Shown piece after piece: positions 27,131 through 35,988 of a stretch of 64,000 nt of DNA. The stretch is taken from the NCBI GenBank assembly GCA_964572845.1, contig CAZNFX010000004.1, forward strand, positions 1 to 64,000, given 5' to 3'. The notes beneath the pieces were generated by a model. It was not told where the DNA came from. It did no database searches and worked only from the letters and a program-made list of their open reading frames with translations. The position numbers and the translations under genes were made by a program. Each line of letters opens with the position of its first letter. Position 1 is the stretch's first letter. The DNA is from Bin55 sp964572845 (lineage in GTDB: Bacteria; Pseudomonadota; Gammaproteobacteria; Pseudomonadales; Azotimanducaceae).

Positions 27131-28237
27131 CTAAAGTTCTATGCGATAGCCCAACCCGTGGTCGGCAAACAAGCTGTCAAGATCTTCCAACGTAAAGCCA
27201 AGCAAGTTCGCAGCACGTCGCGCCGATATGACTCCTGTGTCCAAAGCTCGTGCCAGAATTGCCGCAAAGCGCTTTGAGAAAAGTCTGGACCTCCACGATG
27301 TCGATTCAAGTCGTGCTTCTGTCTTCGAAAAAGCTGCATTCAGACTTCGAACAGCACTCTGTTTGAGGTAGCCAAGAGCAACAAGCCTGCAACTCAGTGC
27401 TTCGGCAGTGACATGAAACTCCTTTGCAACCGATTTGACCCTAATTGCCAAATCGCTCATGTTCTCAGTTGACCACGGCTCATACTGTTTCAGAGTACTT
27501 GCAGGAATCAACAGTGCACCAACAAAGCTGTTAGCAACTTGTAGCGTTCGCTTACCGCCAAAATCTTGTGGAATCTCAATGACTTTCGGTGGAATTGCAT
27601 CCCACGTCAATATGTGAAGAAGTTGGTGTGCAACATCGACGTTGTATTGTTCTTCAGATACATCCCTAGAAAGCAATATCGTTTCCATATCCGGCAAGCG
27701 ACAGGCCGCACTATAGACGCCCTCGACTGTCTCGACTGTCAGTATAAGAATGTCTAAGTCGTGATCCACGCATTCAAGCAGACGCAACGCAGGATAATCA
27801 CCAAGACCAAACTGCTCAACAAATTGCTCTCCAGCCTCCATCCCGTCTTGGCGTGTTGATTGGGTGGTGAGTGCAAGGGTCCGACGGATATATGAGCGAT
27901 TGTGGCCGACCTCAGTAGCCAATGTCCTGTACATTGCAATCCAACGTCGAGCTTTAGTCTCTTGTTGATTCAATACTTGGGTTACTTCACTCCGGCAGCG
28001 CCACGAGAACTCTCCTTCTCCAACGAGTTGAAATGGATCATTGAAGTACTCTACGGAAACTCCCAATTTCTCAACTACTGCCATGAGCTCCCGCGCAGAC
28101 AAATGACGAGATCCTGTTTCGACAGCGGAGATTGTTTGCCGATCCTTCACGCCCAAAACCGTACACAAGTCCTCTTGCGTCATTCCGCGTTCGGTGCGAA
28201 GTGTCTTGAGTCTCTTTCCTATTGCTAATTCATCCAT
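27131..28237 (-). CDS. XRE regulator fused to degenerate ImmA/IrrE-like domain
   Basis: A 368-residue protein from the ATG at 28237. Residues 5-65 form an XRE helix-turn-helix (MTQEDLCTVLGVKDRQTISA). The C-terminal half resembles ImmA/IrrE (COG2856) peptidases: DVAHQLLHIL, then TLQVANSFVGALLIP. The zinc motif HExxH is HQLLH (H204, H208), so the catalytic glutamate is glutamine and the domain is probably not an active protease. It may sense or bind instead and is likely the antitoxin and repressor for the PIN gene. The longer frame to 28390 would run across the operator, so the internal ATG is preferred. Confidence 0.75.
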   Translation of the reverse strand: MDELAIGKRLKTLRTERGMTQEDLCTVLGVKDRQTISAVETGSRHLSARELMAVVEKLGVSVEYFNDPFQLVGEGEFSWRCRSEVTQVLNQQETKARRWIAMYRTLATEVGHNRSYIRRTLALTTQSTRQDGMEAGEQFVEQFGLGDYPALRLLECVDHDLDILILTVETVEGVYSAACRLPDMETILLSRDVSEEQYNVDVAHQLLHILTWDAIPPKVIEIPQDFGGKRTLQVANSFVGALLIPASTLKQYEPWSTENMSDLAIRVKSVAKEFHVTAEALSCRLVALGYLKQSAVRSLNAAFSKTEARLESTSWRSRLFSKRFAAILARALDTGVISARRAANLLGFTLEDLDSLFADHGLGYRIEL

Positions 28238-28258
28238 TCTCTCACCAATGGAACCTAA

Positions 28259-28286
28259 ATTCTTGCATAAGTTGTTATGCAAGAAT
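28259..28286. promoter_or_regulatory. Perfect palindromic operator upstream of the XRE gene
   Basis: ATTCTTGCATAA (28259-28270) and TTATGCAAGAAT (28275-28286) are exact inverted repeats separated by GTTG. A second, partial pair, TATGCAT and CTATGCAA, follows at about 28289-28309. The site lies 22 bases upstream of the chosen XRE start, as expected for an autoregulated repressor operator. It is the strongest inverted repeat noticed in the window. Confidence 0.75.
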
Positions 28287-28382
28287 ATTATGCATGTAGT
28301 CCTATGCAATTCTAGATTGACACTTCGATCCCTTCCATACCCTCGCCGATTGATTGGAATCTCGGTCGCCACAGAGTGAAAC

Positions 28383-28500
28383 TGCCACATGGCGCACCGT
28401 CACAGCATGTGGCAAGTAGTAGAAAAAACAAAGCACTCGCAGCCCGGCAATGAGCCACATGGAGGACAAGGCCGGCTGCATCCATGAGACGGCATGTGGG
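28383..28500. repeat. Four GCCACATG/CATGTGG sites in two inverted pairs
   Basis: TGCCACATG (28383-28391) faces CATGTGGCA (28406-28414) across 14 bases. A second pair, GCCACATG (28454-28461) and CATGTGG (28493-28499), follows. They lie between the XRE gene and the WDP-repeat gene. The arrangement suggests a binding site for another dimeric regulator, or a hairpin. No coding frame here is supported. Confidence 0.45.
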
Positions 28501-28657
28501 CGGTCCGGCAAGATCGACGATGCTCCTGCCAAAAAAGTAAAGCCGTTAACTGTACTGAGCTTGCCGGCAGTGAGAATCTAGACTGGGGATTTACGACAAA
28601 TTAGACATTGGGGCAACAACGCTGAATCCATTGGATCTGCTCGTGCTATTTGCAGCT

Positions 28658-30523
28658 CTACATAAGGCCCAACTGCATAAGGGGATTGAGCAGACCTGCG
28701 CCACCTTCTTCTAACGACTTTGCATCTTCGTCGGACAAATATTCCTTGATCTCGACAACTTGCTCTGCGGTCAACGACTTCTCGAATTGATTCATGAAGG
28801 TAAGCACTGCAGCAGCCTTAGACCGCGCTACAGGAGAGGAAATCTGTCCTATAGATTCTAGTAGGTTTTCCGAATCGTGGTCTACCCACGCCATCGCGGT
28901 GAGAAGGAAGAATTTCTCCTGATCCGACTCAGGCAGCTGGCGGGCTAACTCTATGGCATTTGTCGTATCGCCATTCTCGATCATCGCCATACCTACCATT
29001 CCATAGGCACTAAGTTTTGTTACTCCTTCCCGTACTCTCGGCAATAACCTCAACGCTTTTTCTACATCACTATGTGCCAACTGGGCAATTACCATGGCCT
29101 CCAATCCCGGCTTATTTTCCACCGTGGACTGCGCCAATGCAGTTTCAAATGCGAGTTGGAAATCTGACTCAACAAGGAGAGACAAGACCGTGGGCAGTAA
29201 CTGCTCACGAAGTTGATCGACGTCGCCATCCGTTAGAACCCAATCCAAAGCGGCACCCGGATCCTGTCTGCTCCACTTCAAAGCAACTGCGTAGAGGACA
29301 TCGTTTTTCTTTTTGTTATCACCTATACGCGAAATCATCTGAACTGCCCGTTCTGGATACTCTTGTGCAATGACATTGATAGCAATTCCCAGACCTATAT
29401 CGTGTGTTTCGTCGGAGAATTGGTCAAGTTCCGCAACCATTGCCTCAGAATCGACATTGGCCCAAGCCTGCAATACAAGGTTCAGCAATGCACCGCGCAG
29501 TCGTGTCCCCTCCAAATCACTGACTGCACGTAGAGCAGACTCGGGATCGCTTGAAGCCCATTGGCGTGCAACATCAAAAACAATCTCACTGTTGATATCG
29601 CTTGAAATTTTGAGAACTCGTTCAAATGCGCCCTGCGGATCGCTTCTTGTAGCCATGTGTACTACTGAACCCAAAACGGACTCTCGTGCACGTTCATTGG
29701 TAAGTGACGCACTTATGTGATCCAGAACATCGAGCCCTTCCTGTTCAAACCAGCGCTGAGCCAATGTATGGAGCAAACCGATTTGAAGGGGATCGTGTTG
29801 TGCCTCTTTAATGATTTCGTTCCATGAATCTCCAGGAGATTTCAAGTACTCTCCCAAATTAGCGGAGTTGATCGTGCTCCGTGCCAGCTGTTCGTTGTCA
29901 AATTGTTTTCCAATCTCTATGCGAACTTCTTCAGGCAAGTCGTTTCGGGATGTCAGAATCCCCCTGAGAGCGGCATCTTTTCGCGTTTGATCAAGCGAAT
30001 TCGCGTATGCGATGGCTTCATTTAGGTCAGTTAGCGACCACTGAAAAAAGACTGTCGTCGTAAGTGCGGGAACCATGCTTTCGGCTTGCGACATAGCCAA
30101 TATTGGGTCAAGGGACGCGAGGCGCTCCAAGATTACTCGCTGAGCAGTCAGCTGGACACTTGGTTCAATTTCCTTGGATTCGGTTAACAATTCGAGAAGC
30201 CGATCTTTTGCCAATCGATCCACATAGTTGTAGAGAGCCAAATTACGTTCAAATTCACTATCGAACTGTGCCAAACCACTTAGATTCGTCAACTTCTTGT
30301 CAGAACTAGAAGACCCATCTACGCTGCGGCTGGTGTCAGTATTGGCCATGGCACTTGCAGGGTCAGCGGATTCTGAGCTTGAAAGTCTCTCACTATCGGT
30401 TATTGCCGACGTACCAAAATCGCCGAATGTAAAGAAGAGCGTGGCGGTTAACGCAGCCCCTGCCAACAATGAAGCTACAAGGAGTACACCGACGGGGAGC
30501 GTGCGGTTGGGTTGTGACGCCAT
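28658..30523 (-). CDS. WDP-repeat membrane-anchored helical protein, paralogue 3
   Basis: A 621-residue, apparently intact relative of the gene at 3140-4990. It has a basic start, one membrane helix (about residues 10-33), a serine/aspartate-rich linker, then helical repeats such as WSRQDPGAALDWVLTDGD and WASSDPESALRAVSDLEG, and a C-terminal cap containing SLTAEQVVEIKEYLSDEDA. The three paralogues keep the same layout, which suggests one function held by the element rather than random repeats. It is probably anchored in the inner membrane with a periplasmic solenoid. No enzymatic motif was found. Confidence 0.8.
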   Translation of the reverse strand: MASQPNRTLPVGVLLVASLLAGAALTATLFFTFGDFGTSAITDSERLSSSESADPASAMANTDTSRSVDGSSSSDKKLTNLSGLAQFDSEFERNLALYNYVDRLAKDRLLELLTESKEIEPSVQLTAQRVILERLASLDPILAMSQAESMVPALTTTVFFQWSLTDLNEAIAYANSLDQTRKDAALRGILTSRNDLPEEVRIEIGKQFDNEQLARSTINSANLGEYLKSPGDSWNEIIKEAQHDPLQIGLLHTLAQRWFEQEGLDVLDHISASLTNERARESVLGSVVHMATRSDPQGAFERVLKISSDINSEIVFDVARQWASSDPESALRAVSDLEGTRLRGALLNLVLQAWANVDSEAMVAELDQFSDETHDIGLGIAINVIAQEYPERAVQMISRIGDNKKKNDVLYAVALKWSRQDPGAALDWVLTDGDVDQLREQLLPTVLSLLVESDFQLAFETALAQSTVENKPGLEAMVIAQLAHSDVEKALRLLPRVREGVTKLSAYGMVGMAMIENGDTTNAIELARQLPESDQEKFFLLTAMAWVDHDSENLLESIGQISSPVARSKAAAVLTFMNQFEKSLTAEQVVEIKEYLSDEDAKSLEEGGAGLLNPLMQLGLM

Positions 30524-30590
30524 ACTGAGCTACTCTGGAATATCACAAAATAGAGGTTAACACAGCGACAAACGTCTCTCTTTGTGCGAC

Positions 30591-31289
30591 CTAATCACTC
30601 TCAGGTTGCATGTCTCCCGAGCTCAACGCGTCTAAGAGTCTAAATGTGCGCCGAATAGATACCCTACACAAGGGGTAGCAGAGCGCGGCAACCACTGGGA
30701 AAGCCACAATTGTCGCAAGAATAGTGACCCTTGTGTAAGCAGAGGCTAACAGTAGGACTGTACTATGACCAACGGAAGCTCCGATAAAAACATAGGAAAG
30801 TGTTTGTACCGTTGCACCATTAAACCGTTGTCGCAAGGTTTTCTTCCGCTTTGTTACAAAATCCTGAAGGTTTGAGTTACGCGAGTGGAAATACACCGCT
30901 ATCTTGCTGCCTAATCCCACGAGAATCCCGGACAATGCTGCATACACTCCAGCTAGCACCAAGAACCCAATGGGATTGAGGTGAATCATGGGTTCCTCTC
31001 CAAACAAGATCTGGATGGGATAGAACACCGCACTGTTAACTATCGCGTAGGTAAAGTAAGTTGCTATCACTACCGCAAGACGCCACCGAAACATTTTTTC
31101 TGCGCATTGCTTTGTAAACCGGTCCCATTCCAGACTCGAGCCCGTGTGGTTTGTTAACCGAGCACGTGGAGCAGCATACGGGTTGTGCTTCTCACGGCTT
31201 GTTTTCTTGTAGTCCACCACTACAGCTTCAATACGATTCCTAAAGAAGACTAGGCTGCTAGGAACGACACTGTGTCGAATGCAGCGCAT
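30591..31289 (-). CDS. NPYxAP-motif membrane protein, array member 1
   Basis: A 232-residue protein with HNPYAAPRARLTN near residues 35-48, then EWDRFTKQCAEKMFRWRL and four membrane helices. It is the first of an array of paralogues sharing NPYxAPxS, a W...R.CA.K.  step and a four-helix body, separated only by an M48-like gene. Function is unknown. The frame starts at an ATG well before the NPY motif; a GTG nearer to it is possible. This member is more distant from the duplicated pair. Confidence 0.6.
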   Translation of the reverse strand: MRCIRHSVVPSSLVFFRNRIEAVVVDYKKTSREKHNPYAAPRARLTNHTGSSLEWDRFTKQCAEKMFRWRLAVVIATYFTYAIVNSAVFYPIQILFGEEPMIHLNPIGFLVLAGVYAALSGILVGLGSKIAVYFHSRNSNLQDFVTKRKKTLRQRFNGATVQTLSYVFIGASVGHSTVLLLASAYTRVTILATIVAFPVVAALCYPLCRVSIRRTFRLLDALSSGDMQPESD

Positions 31290-31331
31290 CTAATTGGTGA
31301 GTTTCTACCCAAATCCAAAGATAGTCTAGCG

Positions 31332-32453
31332 CTAAGACTCACCCGAGGATTCGTCAGTTCCAGTTGGTTCTGATCGACTTTGATTTGGCTCCAATGGTAA
31401 GCCCGCACCAATTTTCTCTTCAATTTCACTCTGCGCGGATTCCAATGTTTCGTATCGAAGTCCCAAGCTGCTATACAAGTCCCCCATGGGAGCACCGTTA
31501 GGAATTAACTTCCAAGCGTTTACATACTCGCTCGCGTCAACTCCTGCACGTGCCAGCAGATACATGCCCATGTAGTCCGCATCCTCTTCTTGAGTTTGAG
31601 TGTAATTTCTGCGGACCGCGAGACTCGGGAATACATTGCTCGTTCCTCTAGTAGGGACACCCAAGAGGTCGGCCTCAATCAGTGGAGCACTTCCAGTCAT
31701 CCACGCTGTTGGTTCTGTCCTGTGTCCGCCAATGTCATGAGCTAGCTCGTAAGCTACAAATGCCTGAAGTTCAGCATCGGATTGTGCCCACTTATACAGG
31801 TCGCTCGAAACAAAAATGACCTGTTGGTGTGAGATTGATGCAATACGTTCGTGTTCAGCTATGAATACGTCATAGTCGCACCTTCTAATGGGTTGTACTT
31901 CGGTTTCATGAATATCGTCGTCGCGCCGATATTGAAGCGTGATGGGAGAACCTGCACTAAGGGCTCGTTGCAAAGCGCGGTTGAACCGCCATCTATATAA
32001 ACGGGTGTTGTCTCTATATGCAACCCAATTGCGGTCCCTGCCAATACGAGAGCCATTTATCCGCAGCAATGTATCGCCTTGTCGCAATCCAGCATTGGCT
32101 GCGGGCGAACCTAGCACTACCACCGTCAAGTACGGAGTGTCCGAAATACCAATAGACTTGGCTGCTACACCGCCAACCAAACTTCCCCAGTTGTTGTAGA
32201 CGGTCCATTGAATCCCGATGTCGTAGACGACGTTTTTACCGCAAAGGTCAGCATTGGCTGTCAGTATCGGCAAGGCAAGTCCGGCAATATGGGCTTGCCT
32301 CTTCCAATTTTTGCGGGCCGAATCAACAAGCAGTTTCGCGTCTGCCCTGTGCGTTATTTGATGCGCTGGTGAAGGTTCAAGTACAGGAGCTGAATAGCAA
32401 CCCGCTAGCAATAGGACAAGTACTACAACCGAAGCTCGCTTAACCCAACCCAC
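31332..32453 (-). CDS. PDZ-containing M48-like lipoprotein with altered zinc site
   Basis: A 373-residue lipoprotein (lipobox VLLLAGCYS). A PDZ-like stretch, GSPAANAGLRQGDTLLRING, lies at about residues 115-135. A peptidase-M48-like region follows: IFVSSDLYKWAQSDAELQAF, VAYELAHDIGGH and EEDADYMGMYLLARAGVD. The zinc motif HExxH reads YELAH (Y235, H239): the first histidine is tyrosine (codon TAC at 31751-31749, one base from CAC), while the later E...AD segment is kept. It is thus probably inactive or weakly active and may act as a scaffold or chaperone like other BepA-type relatives. It sits inside the NPYxAP array. Confidence 0.7.
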   Translation of the reverse strand: MGWVKRASVVVLVLLLAGCYSAPVLEPSPAHQITHRADAKLLVDSARKNWKRQAHIAGLALPILTANADLCGKNVVYDIGIQWTVYNNWGSLVGGVAAKSIGISDTPYLTVVVLGSPAANAGLRQGDTLLRINGSRIGRDRNWVAYRDNTRLYRWRFNRALQRALSAGSPITLQYRRDDDIHETEVQPIRRCDYDVFIAEHERIASISHQQVIFVSSDLYKWAQSDAELQAFVAYELAHDIGGHRTEPTAWMTGSAPLIEADLLGVPTRGTSNVFPSLAVRRNYTQTQEEDADYMGMYLLARAGVDASEYVNAWKLIPNGAPMGDLYSSLGLRYETLESAQSEIEEKIGAGLPLEPNQSRSEPTGTDESSGES

Positions 32454-32658
32454 ATCGAATTACCAAGCTATGAATGTAGAGCGAAAATTGTAGTGGTTGT
32501 AGGTCGCAGCATGCTGACACTGGCAGGAAAAGTGAGCACACTGCGGGCATTCGACGCAAGTAAACATGCTTCTTGTGTTCGTTTATTTTTCAGTACTTAA
32601 TCCGCTGGAATCGACACCGACTCAAGCAACAGATTGGCGGCATAAGCTCCAATTGGGT

Positions 32659-33285
32659 CTAAGTCCTGAATGCCAGCTCGCCCAGTCGTCTTCCGATATT
32701 GCGACTCGCTAGTCTGCACACTGCAAGGGACACTGCAAAAGCAACAGGTATTGCAACCACCATCGAAAGTAACCAATCCTTAGACGGCAACAGCAAATTG
32801 TGAAACAGAACCGCCTTTACGACTCCTTCCCACACAATTGCGATTATCGGAAATCCAAGAACCCAAATCAGGGAAGTTAAGAAAGGGCGTCCAAATACAT
32901 GCAGGAATCGTGTCTCCCACTTGTTAACGAAAGCTGCAACACCAAGATTTCGACGACATCGATGCACATAGATTCTGCTCGGCAAGAGAATGACCAACGG
33001 GATCAGCAACAGGGCAAAAAGCGTGAGTCCGGGCAATTCTTCTAGGAGCATATTGGGTCTCTCTGCCAAGAACCCGTAAACCGTGCAGTGTGCTGCCAGG
33101 AAGGAAGACAAGGTTGCCCAAGCACACGTTAAGACGAGACGAATAACTGCTGTAGCATTCCGGGTTTCGTCTCTAGTCCATTCGGCGCGACGGCTTGTTG
33201 CGACGTTCAGACTCGAACGCGGGACGGAATATGGGTTTCCGCCGACCAAGTTGGAATCCACTAATGTTCGCTTGATATTGACCAC
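32659..33285 (-). CDS. NPYxAP-motif membrane protein, array member 2
   Basis: A 208-residue protein with GNPYSVPRSSLNVA near the N-terminus (residues 16-29), then AEWTRDETRNATAVIRLVL and four membrane helices ending in VCRLASRNIGRRLGEL. It follows the layout of its neighbours but is diverged. Function is unknown. Confidence 0.6.
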   Translation of the reverse strand: MVNIKRTLVDSNLVGGNPYSVPRSSLNVATSRRAEWTRDETRNATAVIRLVLTCAWATLSSFLAAHCTVYGFLAERPNMLLEELPGLTLFALLLIPLVILLPSRIYVHRCRRNLGVAAFVNKWETRFLHVFGRPFLTSLIWVLGFPIIAIVWEGVVKAVLFHNLLLPSKDWLLSMVVAIPVAFAVSLAVCRLASRNIGRRLGELAFRT

Positions 33286-33469
33286 CCTATCCCTGTGCTG
33301 AACACCGCAACAGCGTTATTGCAATCTAGCTCTTCAATACAGGAACATACATTGGACAATTGGCCAGCAGATAAATTGCAAATGTTGTGGACAGCCTGCG
33401 TGCCGCCCGGCATTGAAGAAAATGGATTTAACAGCCAGCACAACTCGCCGAAGCAAACTCCAGAGTGGT

Positions 33470-34111
33470 TCAAGGGACTGAAATCGAGCCCAAAACGTCC
33501 AATGATTCCCTGACTTTAAGTATCGCCACCTTGAAAATCGGATAGGAGATCACCAACGCGAAGGGAACAGTGGCTAGCGCTGCAGGTATCTCTGGCACTC
33601 TAAAGCGATCGCTTTGTATCCATACATCCAATGCTACTTCACCCAAATTCATTGCGAGCAGCAGGAGAACAAAGGTACCGGAAACAGCAAGTGGGTGTCC
33701 CAGAACTCCGTCGACGTAGCGTCGGTACTGGCTCTCGAATTTCAAGACGCTCGTGGATCGGCTCAAGAAATACACATAGGTGTTGCTGCCTACGTACACC
33801 GCAAGCGTACCGAATACTCCCCACAACAAGACGAGCCCAATCAATCCGCTGAAATCTATCCGAAAGAACACGTCCCTCAACAACGTGCTGCTCTCGCCGA
33901 GGAGCTGTTCAAGCAACACGAAAACGCCACAAATGATTTGAAACGTAAATGCTGTTACAACAGCACCCGCAATCAAACGGCGTACGATGGTTTTCGCGCA
34001 ACTCCTTGATGTGTCATCCCACGGTGGACTAGGACCTCTTTCGTCCGTCAACTTGGAATCAGGCGCACGATAGGGTTCGTGCGCTTGGGATGCATGTTCT
34101 TCTGAGTTCAC
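33470..34111 (-). CDS. NPYxAP-motif membrane protein, array member 3
   Basis: A 213-residue protein with HEPYRAPDSKLTDERGP, then PPWDDTSRSCAKTIVRRLIA and four membrane helices. Its first 30 codons are repeated, with an in-frame stop, 1027 bases away at 35045-35138, because the boundary of a tandem duplication lies inside this gene. Function is unknown. Confidence 0.6.
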   Translation of the reverse strand: MNSEEHASQAHEPYRAPDSKLTDERGPSPPWDDTSRSCAKTIVRRLIAGAVVTAFTFQIICGVFVLLEQLLGESSTLLRDVFFRIDFSGLIGLVLLWGVFGTLAVYVGSNTYVYFLSRSTSVLKFESQYRRYVDGVLGHPLAVSGTFVLLLLAMNLGEVALDVWIQSDRFRVPEIPAALATVPFALVISYPIFKVAILKVRESLDVLGSISVP

Positions 34112-34866
34112 GATAGGTTGGCTTGGTCATTGAGTTAAGAGCGCAGAGTCGCCGATTTGCAGTTTGCTAGCGTAATTGCACCGATTCTAGCCAAGCGTTG
34201 GGATTGGTGCATTCTATTGATAAATAGGCTAGTTTTGGGACGCCATGCGATCCAGAATATCGCGATGCCATCGACATAAAGCTTTGAACACCGGATAAGC
34301 CACCAATGTCGCGATCGCTGCTGATGCAAACGCTTCAACATAGGCGGATGGCGGCCAGATTGGAATGTCACGAAATCCGGGAAGAATTGCGAGGCCGATA
34401 TGTACAGCAGCCACCAGGAGCATCGCAACAAACGCTACGAAAAGTGGCTGACCATAGAACCACTTCATTCTATTGGAGGTTTTGAGAAAATCTGCAACGG
34501 TGCTCACCTTGCAATCAATTGGGACCATTAACTTGCTGAACACAAACGCACAAATCAATCCTACTGGCACCGAAACGGCGAGTTCGAGGAGTGCAACGAA
34601 AACGCCTTCAAGCCTATCCTCCGAAACCAGAATGATAGTCTGGCTAATGGATCGGTAGAGCCCCAACGATACGAACCCTACCAACATCCACCTAAAGTTG
34701 ATTTTGCCAACACATCGTCGTGTGAAATCGTTCCACTCCTGCGACGGACTAGGCTTCGTACTGACGTCAGACTCAGGCGCGCTATAGGGATTGCGCTTGG
34801 GAGTGGTGGGATGATCAGGGTGCATCTAATGAAGGTTACCCAATGGCATGTTCGACGCCTGTTGTG
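34022..34866. repeat. Tandem duplication unit, left copy (period 1027 bp)
   Basis: The unit runs from inside the 5' end of array member 3 through the 117-base spacer and member 4. It matches 35049-35893 at a constant offset of 1027: the two gene ends (34229 and 35256), the spacers (117 bases each) and the short upstream stretch with GGCATGTTC all align. The copies have diverged, so the event is not recent. Confidence 0.75.
34229..34825 (-). CDS. NPYxAP-motif membrane protein, array member 4
   Basis: A 198-residue protein starting MHPDHPTTPKRNPYSAPESD, then SQEWNDFTRRCVGKINFRWM and four membrane helices. It is the duplicate partner of 35256-35855, with which it shares the whole start, the NPYxAP motif and the spacing. 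Function is unknown; the NPYxAP opening is common in small gammaproteobacterial membrane proteins. Confidence 0.65.
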   Translation of the reverse strand: MHPDHPTTPKRNPYSAPESDVSTKPSPSQEWNDFTRRCVGKINFRWMLVGFVSLGLYRSISQTIILVSEDRLEGVFVALLELAVSVPVGLICAFVFSKLMVPIDCKVSTVADFLKTSNRMKWFYGQPLFVAFVAMLLVAAVHIGLAILPGFRDIPIWPPSAYVEAFASAAIATLVAYPVFKALCRWHRDILDRMASQN

Positions 34867-35044
34867 CTGGACATATTAAGTTCTCGTCAGCATCTTGTCC
34901 AAGAGTTCATAAAGCGCGTCTAAGAACCCTCCTTCGTGTACCGCAATAAGAGCCTCAACGACAAAGCGGCAAAGCGCAAGAGTTGCCGAGAGATCTTTAG
35001 TGGCCCTGCGATAGATCTTTCGAATGCAGAGCTTTGTGGTGACA

Positions 35045-35138
35045 ATCCAGGTGGACTAGGACCTAGTTCGTCCGTCAGCTTTGATTCGCGCGCTCGATAG
35101 GGTTCGTGCGCCTAGGGTGCATGTTCTTCAGAGTTCAC
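35045..35138 (-). pseudogene. Fragment of array member 3 carried by the duplication
   Basis: Reading the minus strand from 35138 gives VNSEEHAP, a stop (TAG), then AHEPYRARESKLTDELGPSP, against MNSEEHASQAHEPYRAPDSK in the intact gene. Similarity ends near 35045. Beyond it, up to 34877, lies an unrelated open stretch (KLCIRKIYRRATKDL...) of unknown origin. This is a dead 5' scrap marking the duplication joint. Confidence 0.75.
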
Positions 35139-35893
35139 GTTAGGTTGGCTAGCCCATTGAATTAAGGGCGCTGAATCGCCGATTTGAAGATTGCTAGCGT
35201 AATTGCACCGTCTCTAGCCACGCGTTGGGTTCTATGCTTTCTATTGAGAAACAGGCTAAATGTGGGACGACATGCGCTTCTGAATATCGAGCCGGGAATG
35301 GAAAACCACTCTGTATAACGGATAAACCACCAAAGTTGCTACTGCAACTGATGCGAGCATCTCAATTGGGGCCGGTGGCGGCCAGATTGGATCGCCAGCA
35401 AGAAAAGCTTGAACAGAAGCTCGGCTGAATTCAACTGCGCCGCATACGAGCATCGCAACAAATGCTGCTAAAAGTGGTTGGTCAAAAAGCCACTTTTCCG
35501 TGTCGGTGTCTTGCACAAATTTCGTTACCGTGGAGGTCTTACTTGCAATTACGACGCCTATCTTGCTACCTCCGAACGCAAGCATCGCACCTAATGCCAA
35601 GAATACTATGAACTCAAAAATTACATAAAAAGCTTCTCCAAGCCCGTTCACTGATAGCAGAAACATCAGCTCGCTAATGAAACGGTAGATGCCCCATGAG
35701 GCAAATCCAGCCAGTCCAAGCCTAAAGTAGATCTTGCCGGCACATCGTCGATGGAAACTGCTCCATTCCTGCGATGAACTGGGCTTGCTATTTAGGTCAG
35801 ACTGCGGAGCGGTGTAGGGATTACTCTCGGAAGTGGTGGGGTGATCTGGGTGCATTCAGCGCAAACTTCCAACCGGCATGTTCAACAGAGCTT
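35049..35893. repeat. Tandem duplication unit, right copy
   Basis: This is the partner of 34022-34866. It contains the broken 5' fragment of member 3, the 117-base spacer and member 5. Confidence 0.75.
35256..35855 (-). CDS. NPYxAP-motif membrane protein, array member 5
   Basis: A 199-residue duplicate of member 4: MHPDHPTTSESNPYTAPQSD, SSQEWSSFHRRCAGKIYFRL and four membrane helices. The N-terminal 20 residues are nearly the same as in member 4 while the helices have diverged, which suggests the cytoplasmic start is under stronger constraint or is younger through conversion. Function is unknown. Confidence 0.65.
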   Translation of the reverse strand: MHPDHPTTSESNPYTAPQSDLNSKPSSSQEWSSFHRRCAGKIYFRLGLAGFASWGIYRFISELMFLLSVNGLGEAFYVIFEFIVFLALGAMLAFGGSKIGVVIASKTSTVTKFVQDTDTEKWLFDQPLLAAFVAMLVCGAVEFSRASVQAFLAGDPIWPPPAPIEMLASVAVATLVVYPLYRVVFHSRLDIQKRMSSHI

Positions 35894-35988
35894 CTAGCTG
35901 GCTTTACGAATCAACTCAACATTGTGCATTGATTCGTTCCTAAAATTCGCTCCATGCTTCTCCACAGCTGCAACAACGTTGGAACTTT

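Noticed and set aside
34877..35055. Open minus frame beginning KLCIRKIYRRATKDL next to the duplication joint
   Set aside because: It looks protein-like but has no start codon of its own, no clear family and sits between two copies of a duplication, so it is noted only as a possible remnant.
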